NCBI GenBank assembly: GCA_024277435.1
Contig: JAJRVJ010000017.1
Span: 1-47,772, forward strand
Reading direction: 5' to 3'
DNA: 47,772 nt
From: Patescibacteria group bacterium
GTDB taxonomy: Bacteria; Patescibacteriota; Patescibacteriia; UBA9570
Below are positions 43,228 through 47,772 of this stretch, in pieces. The notes beneath the pieces were generated by a model that saw nothing but the letters and a program-made list of their open reading frames with translations, did no database searches and was not told where the DNA came from. The position numbers and the translations under genes were made by a program. Numbering within the stretch: the first letter of the stretch is position 1; each line of letters begins with the position of its first letter.

Positions 43228-44477
43228 TGTGTAAAATAGGTGTTTATGACCTCAATTATGTACTTGGCATCTGTTGTTGAAATATTGATATGGGTTGGTA
43301 AATTTATTACGTGTTTTGCGACATATTCTGATGAAGGACAACTAGATTTTGTATAGCACATTGTATCAAATTCTGTTCCCACTGGATCGATAGTTGCAGA
43401 GTACCATGTGCCTAGCTGAATTCCTTTGTTCTTACAGTAATTATATAGTTCTTGAGGATTTTTAACTTGAATAGTATATCGTAAATAGACGGGTTGTTCA
43501 ATGCCTGGTACTTCCTTTTTAGGATGGATAATACCATTGGCTTGTAAGCCTTCTCGATAGAGATTAGCTATGGTTTTTCGATGAGTATTGTATCTATCTA
43601 ATTTGTTGAACTGATTTAGCGCAAGACTAGCTAGCGCATTAGGTAATTGGGCGGGGAATGCTTGTGGTTTTTTACCGGCCCTCTCACCCTGAGTAACTGC
43701 AACAGAAATCATATTTAGGCGTTTACTTGTTTCTAGTATAGCTTTTCCGATATGGAATATGTTGTAGAGTGGTTTGGCTAAAGAAAAAATTATTGGATGC
43801 TGTATTTGTTGTTTAACCCACTTAATGGATGGCATGGGTAGTGTTTGATGGGATTTTTGTAATGTAGTGTAGAGAGTAGCATCCTTCACTAAGGTAGCTC
43901 CACCATATACAGATGAAATAATTTTATCTCTACCAAAACTAAATATACTCGCGTCACCAAGCGTACCAACTAGTGTGTCTTTATAATATGCTCCAAGCGC
44001 TAAAGCGCAATCTTCTATAACAAATAGATTGTGTTTACGCGCTACGGTTAATAGTTCATCAAGTGGGGCGGGAAAGCCAAAGCTATGCTGAATGATAAGC
44101 ACCTTGCTTTTCGGGGTTATAGCTGCTCTTAAAGATTCTGGCGACATGCAATACGTTTCTGAATTGATATCAACATACCGTGGTGTGGCTCCTGCCCATA
44201 ATATGGGATTAGGAACCGCATTGCATGTAAAGGCCTGTACAAGTACCTCGTCATCGCTATTGAGCTCTAGAGATTCCAGTAGGTTATACAGAGCCGAGCG
44301 TCCGCTATTGTACAGTAATACGTTTTGAGTTCCAAAGTAGTTAGCTATTGCGCTAGTGAGCTTATCGATGGACGGGCCATTAATGTACTCCTTTTTTTTG
44401 AGCCATAATTTCTTAGCTAATCGAATATCATCAGCTTCTGTATTTGGTGATAGGGCTGTTGTAATATATTTGTTCAT
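43224..44477 (-). CDS. DegT/DnrJ/EryC1-type PLP aminotransferase
   Basis: A 417-residue PLP enzyme of the sugar-aminotransferase family. Early residues GPSIDKLTSAIANYFGTQNVLLYNSGRSALYNLLESL bind the cofactor phosphate. VLIIQHSFGFPAPLDELLTVARKHNLFVIEDCALALGA holds the Asp that contacts the pyridine nitrogen, and SFGRDKIISSVYGGATLV carries the likely Schiff-base Lys (K185). Such enzymes aminate keto-sugars of nucleotide sugars for surface glycans. Neighbours are envelope genes and PLP could come from pdxST in this window. The exact substrate is unknown. Overlaps both neighbours by ATGA. Confidence 0.85.
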   Translation of the reverse strand: MNKYITTALSPNTEADDIRLAKKLWLKKKEYINGPSIDKLTSAIANYFGTQNVLLYNSGRSALYNLLESLELNSDDEVLVQAFTCNAVPNPILWAGATPRYVDINSETYCMSPESLRAAITPKSKVLIIQHSFGFPAPLDELLTVARKHNLFVIEDCALALGAYYKDTLVGTLGDASIFSFGRDKIISSVYGGATLVKDATLYTTLQKSHQTLPMPSIKWVKQQIQHPIIFSLAKPLYNIFHIGKAILETSKRLNMISVAVTQGERAGKKPQAFPAQLPNALASLALNQFNKLDRYNTHRKTIANLYREGLQANGIIHPKKEVPGIEQPVYLRYTIQVKNPQELYNYCKNKGIQLGTWYSATIDPVGTEFDTMCYTKSSCPSSEYVAKHVINLPTHINISTTDAKYIIEVINTYFTQ

Positions 44478-45409
44478 ACAGTGCTGGTAGTTATCGTGTG
44501 ATTGTTGATAAATGTAACAGTAGAATTTTTTACAATAAAAGGAGTTTGCAATAGGGGGATAGATAGTACAGTGTCGTTTAGGGTTGTAGTGAAATCAGAG
44601 TTTGTAGAAATTGCAATACGGTCACTTCCAACCCAGCCAAATTCACCAGACTTATATGAACGGGATTGTGTAGATAGTTGACCAGCTGAAGGGTCGGCGG
44701 GTATCCACTCGCCTGATGGAAGCATAAATTCAATCCAGGCATGCATGTCATTCGCACTGTATCCGGCCCAATAGCCTGCAACGAGGCGAGCAGGAATACC
44801 TAGCTTTCTATATGCTGCAATCAATAACGTAGAGAATCCACCACAATCCACAGTAGTGCTACTCATTGCCTCCTGGCTGGTGTAGAGACCCTCTATGGCG
44901 TGTCCGTAGGTTAATTTACCTATAACGGCTGTATAGAGTGTTTTTGAGGCTTCTAGTACCGGCGTTGATTCATGTATCGCAAGATTATCTATGAAGTCTT
45001 TCAATTGCGGGCTATTGATATCAATACACGGTGTGGCATTAAGTAGAGTGTCATCTACTTGTATCTTGGCGTAATCGCTTAGAGAAGCTGTAGTTTTAAC
45101 TAGTGACCGTGGCTGGACAGTGATTGTATAAGTGATGGATATTTTCGTACTATTATTATTTTGCAAATCAATTGCAAATAGCTTGTTTTCATCTATATCG
45201 ATAGATTGCGTAGGGGAGTGTGGCGTAGATTGTATAATGACTTCAGATACAAGTTCCTGATAATTAGTTGTTTGAGGATAGGGGATATACACGATAGCGT
45301 TTCCATCGTACTCAACAATATGTTGTACGGAGTATGTGCGTTGTTTACTAAAGCGTTTTTTGTTTAAACGATATTTAATTGGAAATACAATTGTATGCTT
45401 GATGGACAT
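44474..45409 (-). CDS. Transglutaminase-like domain protein
   Basis: A 311-residue protein with the transglutaminase core in its second half: TTVDCGGFSTLLIAAYRKLGIPARLVAGYWAG (Cys 189), DMHAWIEFMLPSGEWIPADPSAG (His 223, Asp 239). The triad is complete. No signal peptide or TM is visible, so it should be cytoplasmic. The N-terminal half is beta-rich and unassigned. Bacterial members act as proteases or amide-forming enzymes; here it lies between an ATP-grasp ligase and an aminotransferase, suggesting peptide or amide chemistry on a cell-envelope precursor. Confidence 0.83.
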   Translation of the reverse strand: MSIKHTIVFPIKYRLNKKRFSKQRTYSVQHIVEYDGNAIVYIPYPQTTNYQELVSEVIIQSTPHSPTQSIDIDENKLFAIDLQNNNSTKISITYTITVQPRSLVKTTASLSDYAKIQVDDTLLNATPCIDINSPQLKDFIDNLAIHESTPVLEASKTLYTAVIGKLTYGHAIEGLYTSQEAMSSTTVDCGGFSTLLIAAYRKLGIPARLVAGYWAGYSANDMHAWIEFMLPSGEWIPADPSAGQLSTQSRSYKSGEFGWVGSDRIAISTNSDFTTTLNDTVLSIPLLQTPFIVKNSTVTFINNHTITTSTV

Positions 45410-45414
45410 ATTGG

Positions 45415-46305
45415 TTATTCTTTTACAATATTTCTTTGAATTGCTTGCTGGATTAATTCATCAAGCAATTTTCCGAATGATATATTATCTTTTTTAGCAG
45501 CACTTACCAATATGCTATGCTCTGAAATTCGTGGCATTGTATTTGCTTCGATGAAATAAAATAATTTAGCATTTTCATTGTACATAAAGCGAATAGCTAA
45601 AATTCCGTATGCACCAATAGCATTAAATGTGCGGCGTCCAAGATTTTTTAATGTTTCTATCGTTTCTTCGCCCAGATCGGTAGGATAGAGTTTTTTTACT
45701 AATTGCTGATCAGGTGTTCGAATGAGTTCGGTAGGAGATAGTACTTTGGCAGTATCTCCATTCACCCCTAATACGTGTACTATAAATTCACGTCCATGAA
45801 TGAGTTTTTCAACGAGCAAGGTATCGCTATTATTAAAAGCCCTTTGTAGGGCGTGTCGCAATTCATTATATGTTTGCGGAATGGTAATTCCTGAACGCAT
45901 ACCGATCGCTCCTGGCTTAATAACACATGGCAGTTCAATGTTTCGCAAATCAATGTCGTCAGCTTTATCGATGATATCGAATTCAGGTGTAAGTGTTCCG
46001 TGAGCCATCATAATGCGCTTTGTAGTAGCTTTATGGTTGCTTAATATCGTTGCATGGATATTTGATCCGATGTAGGGAATATTTAAAGCTGAGCAAATAC
46101 CTTGGATAGCTCCTTCCTCGATAGCGGAGTTATGGGTTAATGGAAAGATTACATCAATGACACCATGTAAAATATCATTGATAAGATTATCTACGGCAAT
46201 GGAATGATCATAAACCATTGTTTTATGGTTTAGATTTAATATATCCTGTACTTGTTGAGTGGATTTAGTTTTTGTTGCAACTAAGGCAATGCGAAGGGGT
46301 TGCAT
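45415..46305 (-). CDS. D-Ala-D-Ala ligase-like ATP-grasp enzyme
   Basis: A 296-residue ATP-grasp protein of the Ddl group: VIFPLTHNSAIEEGAIQGICSALNIPYIGSNIHATILSNHKATTKRIM, LPCVIKPGAIGMRSGI, LLVEKLIHGREFIVHVLG and YFIEANTMPRISEHSILVSAAKKDNISFGKLLDELI. It departs from true Ddl at several sites. The N-terminal GGxSxE motif is missing, GSSxG is replaced by IGMRSG, the metal-binding Asp of the RxDF motif is Arg (AIRFM), and the PG of NTxPG is PR. It could be a diverged ligase joining other amino acids. First gene of the minus-strand envelope operon, 5 bases before the transglutaminase. Confidence 0.72.
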   Translation of the reverse strand: MQPLRIALVATKTKSTQQVQDILNLNHKTMVYDHSIAVDNLINDILHGVIDVIFPLTHNSAIEEGAIQGICSALNIPYIGSNIHATILSNHKATTKRIMMAHGTLTPEFDIIDKADDIDLRNIELPCVIKPGAIGMRSGITIPQTYNELRHALQRAFNNSDTLLVEKLIHGREFIVHVLGVNGDTAKVLSPTELIRTPDQQLVKKLYPTDLGEETIETLKNLGRRTFNAIGAYGILAIRFMYNENAKLFYFIEANTMPRISEHSILVSAAKKDNISFGKLLDELIQQAIQRNIVKE

Positions 46306-46363
46306 AGAGGTATATTATGCCTAATTTTAGTTATTTGGTCTAGCCTTAGGCCATAAGATTTTG

Positions 46364-46377
46364 TATACTACAGTATA
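46364..46377. promoter_or_regulatory. Overlapping divergent -10 elements (TATACT-AC-AGTATA)
   Basis: In the 74-base gap between the divergent ATP-grasp and FtsQ-like genes, TATACT and its inverted copy are separated by two bases. The arrangement offers a -10 box on each strand. For the plus strand the start would fall just before ATG 46380, another near-leaderless message. It could instead be a small operator. No firm -35 is seen. Confidence 0.42.
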
Positions 46378-46379
46378 GT

Positions 46380-47498
46380 ATGAAATCATCACAAAAACGA
46401 TTTGAGAATCCTTATTTTCAGAACAACCCTAAAATGAATTTAGCAAATATATGGAAGTGGCTTATACGTAGCGATGTCTGGGTGTATAGTGTATTAATTA
46501 TTCTGCTTCTAGTGGGTACTGGCTATGTGTTTAATAAACAACATTGGATGCAAGTGGATTATATTACGCTTGTTGGATACAAGCATTTAACGGCAGATGA
46601 ACTAGTTAATCCAGCTAGAGAGGCGTTATCTGATCGTAAATGGTTAGTATTATCACAACGATGGTATCCATTTACTGATACGGAGTATATTGAGGAGTAT
46701 ATTCGTACAGCACTAGCAGAAACGGTGGCGCTTGAAGATGTGATGGTAACTAAGGACTTTCCAGACACTATTGTCGTGTCTGTACGAGAGCGCTTACCAG
46801 GGCTTGTATATATTAATACAAACGACCAATATCATTATCTTGATTTATCTGGAGTTGTTACTGAGCGCTTGCAATCTAGTAACAATGTAAATCCATTTTT
46901 CCCAAGGGTGCGAGATTATAATGTGCGGTCTAGTGATGTTAATCAAACGGTGTTTCGTCAGTCGCTCGTAGATACGATTACCATGCTAGATAAAAATTTT
47001 ACGAATACCGTGGATATAGATATAGCTGAATATGCTGTTGAGGAAATCACGTGCTACCAGAAGGAGTATGTTGAAGAAAAGATCTTTGCGGATGAGATTG
47101 AAAGTTCATCTAATGAAGTGATTCGAAATGAGAAAAAAGATATTTTAGCAAGACTTGAAGAAGGTGACATATCTATTGATCAGAGTTTATCACTATTAGA
47201 AGAAACTAAGCGCACGGAGTTAGGAGATGATGCCGAAGATGCGTTACTGGAAGGAAATCAAGCGTACTTACAAATTGAGACTGAGTATATAGATGGTGAT
47301 TGTAATTATGTGGAGACAATTAGAGACATCACCGTTGTTACTCAGGATGGTCCAAAGGTATATTTTGATACAGAACTTAATTTAGAAGTGCAGTTGGAAA
47401 ATTTACAAACTGTTTTACGACAACAATTAAATGATAGGGATCTATCGGAGATTGAATACATAGATTTGCGATTTCCAGACAGAGTCTATTATAAGTAG
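46380..47498 (+). CDS. ftsQ: FtsQ-like POTRA-domain division protein
   Basis: A 372-residue bitopic protein. A cytoplasmic tail of about 32 residues leads to one TM (VWVYSVLIILLLVGTGYVF, about 33-52) and a POTRA domain (MQVDYITLVGYKHLTADELV ... LEDVMVTKDFPDTIVVSVRERLPGLVYI, about 57-140). An FtsQ-type domain follows, ending EIEYIDLRFPDRVYYK, the usual C-terminal DLRxxxRVYxK pattern. An insertion of about 90 charged residues (near 230-320) is rich in Glu and separates the last strand from the rest. It appears alone here, without ftsA, ftsZ or mur genes. Confidence 0.85.
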   Translation: MKSSQKRFENPYFQNNPKMNLANIWKWLIRSDVWVYSVLIILLLVGTGYVFNKQHWMQVDYITLVGYKHLTADELVNPAREALSDRKWLVLSQRWYPFTDTEYIEEYIRTALAETVALEDVMVTKDFPDTIVVSVRERLPGLVYINTNDQYHYLDLSGVVTERLQSSNNVNPFFPRVRDYNVRSSDVNQTVFRQSLVDTITMLDKNFTNTVDIDIAEYAVEEITCYQKEYVEEKIFADEIESSSNEVIRNEKKDILARLEEGDISIDQSLSLLEETKRTELGDDAEDALLEGNQAYLQIETEYIDGDCNYVETIRDITVVTQDGPKVYFDTELNLEVQLENLQTVLRQQLNDRDLSEIEYIDLRFPDRVYYK

Positions 47499-47506
47499 TA
47501 TCTCAC

Positions 47507-47548
47507 TATACTAGTGTCGTATAAGATATATTGTCCGACACTAGTATA
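47507..47548. repeat. Inverted repeat with 13-base perfect arms
   Basis: TATACTAGTGTCG and CGACACTAGTATA face each other across a 16-base loop, 9 bases after the ftsQ stop. It may terminate ftsQ transcription, but no T-run follows, so an intrinsic terminator is not certain. The 148-base gap to the transposase holds no gene; a smaller AAGCC...GGCTT hairpin (47556-47575) follows. Confidence 0.75.
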
Positions 47549-47646
47549 TAAAGAAAAGCCTAATAATAAGGGCTTACTATCATTATCCCCTGTGGTTAAT
47601 GTTTGTATTATGTAATTAATGTCACATTACGCCTGAATTCTAGAAT

Positions 47647-47772
47647 CTAATGCCCCACCTCTCTAGCAATAACCTCATTAGGAGTTAGATAATTAAGACC
47701 TTTGCGAGGTCGGTTGTTTAACCTTTCTTGTATAGCATAAATATCTTCATCAGTCATTATGGAAAGATCGGC
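47647..47772 (-). mobile_element. IS30-family transposase, C-terminal end
   Basis: The frame entering from the right edge reads EDIYAIQERLNNRPRKGLNYLTPNEVIAREVGH and stops at TAG. LNNRPRKxLxYxTPNEV is the typical C-terminus of IS30-type DDE transposases. Only 41 residues are in the window. The sequence just outside it (TGTCACATTACGCCTGAATTCT, near 47621-47642) may be one terminal inverted repeat; the other end lies beyond the window, so this is unconfirmed. Confidence 0.82.

Noticed and set aside
1-47772. tRNA, rRNA, CRISPR array or prophage genes
   Set aside because: No cloverleaf-sized gap, rRNA-like stretch, regularly spaced repeats or phage structural genes were seen; gaps are nearly all under 170 bases. 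A tRNAscan and CRISPR search would settle it.

Overview
The window is a gene-dense, AT-rich bacterial segment with short intergenic gaps. Many protein families appear in reduced form. Alanyl-tRNA synthetase is about 589 residues, the RNA polymerase alpha subunit lacks its C-terminal domain, prolyl-tRNA synthetase has no editing insertion, riboflavin kinase stands alone, and lysyl-tRNA synthetase is fused to an HD domain. Together with DUF4012, FemAB-like and Wzx/Wzy-type surface genes, this points to a member of the Candidate Phyla Radiation (Patescibacteria, Parcubacteria-like) with a rod shape (MreBCD, PBP2) and a peptidoglycan wall. The lineage is inferred from gene content and was not tested against a database.

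Layout. Positions 1-3.5 kb hold a gene fragment (possibly NAD kinase), rdgB, an MBL/beta-CASP nuclease, a lysine-rich membrane protein, a standalone riboflavin kinase without a canonical start codon (absent from the ORF track) and riboflavin synthase. Positions 3.5-10.4 kb hold an orphan sensor kinase divergent from a Ca-binding-repeat membrane protein, a D,D-carboxypeptidase, pdxST, mnmA and a lipoprotein. Positions 10.5-12.7 kb hold alaS and two small genes. Positions 12.8-16.6 kb form the translation/transcription operon infA-rpmJ-rpsM-rpsK-rpsD-rpoA-rplQ-rplM-rpsI behind a perfect TTGACA-N17-TATAAT promoter; rpmJ is also absent from the track.

Positions 16.6-29 kb form a surface-glycan cluster: flippase, GT4, an aldehyde dehydrogenase broken by one in-frame TGA, three GT2 enzymes, a polymerase/ligase-like membrane protein, a DUF4012 protein, a first MreB and another GT4. 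Positions 28.9-33.9 kb hold holB, a beta-propeller lipoprotein, frr, rseP and proS. Positions 33.9-38.3 kb form the cell-shape operon mreB-mreC-mreD-mrdA. Positions 38.3-42.2 kb hold greA, the lysS-HD fusion and serS.

On the minus strand, 46.3 to 42.2 kb, lies a compact envelope operon: an ATP-grasp ligase related to Ddl, a transglutaminase-like protein, a DegT-type aminotransferase and a FemAB-like transferase split by one in-frame TAA. A divergent FtsQ-like gene follows, and the window ends inside an IS30-type transposase.

The main points for a second look are the LysRS-HD fusion, the missing alpha CTD, the minimal AlaRS, the riboflavin kinase start codon, the two single-codon gene breaks, the restriction of UGA stops to 4-base ATGA overlaps, and the Ddl-like/transglutaminase/DegT/FemAB operon.
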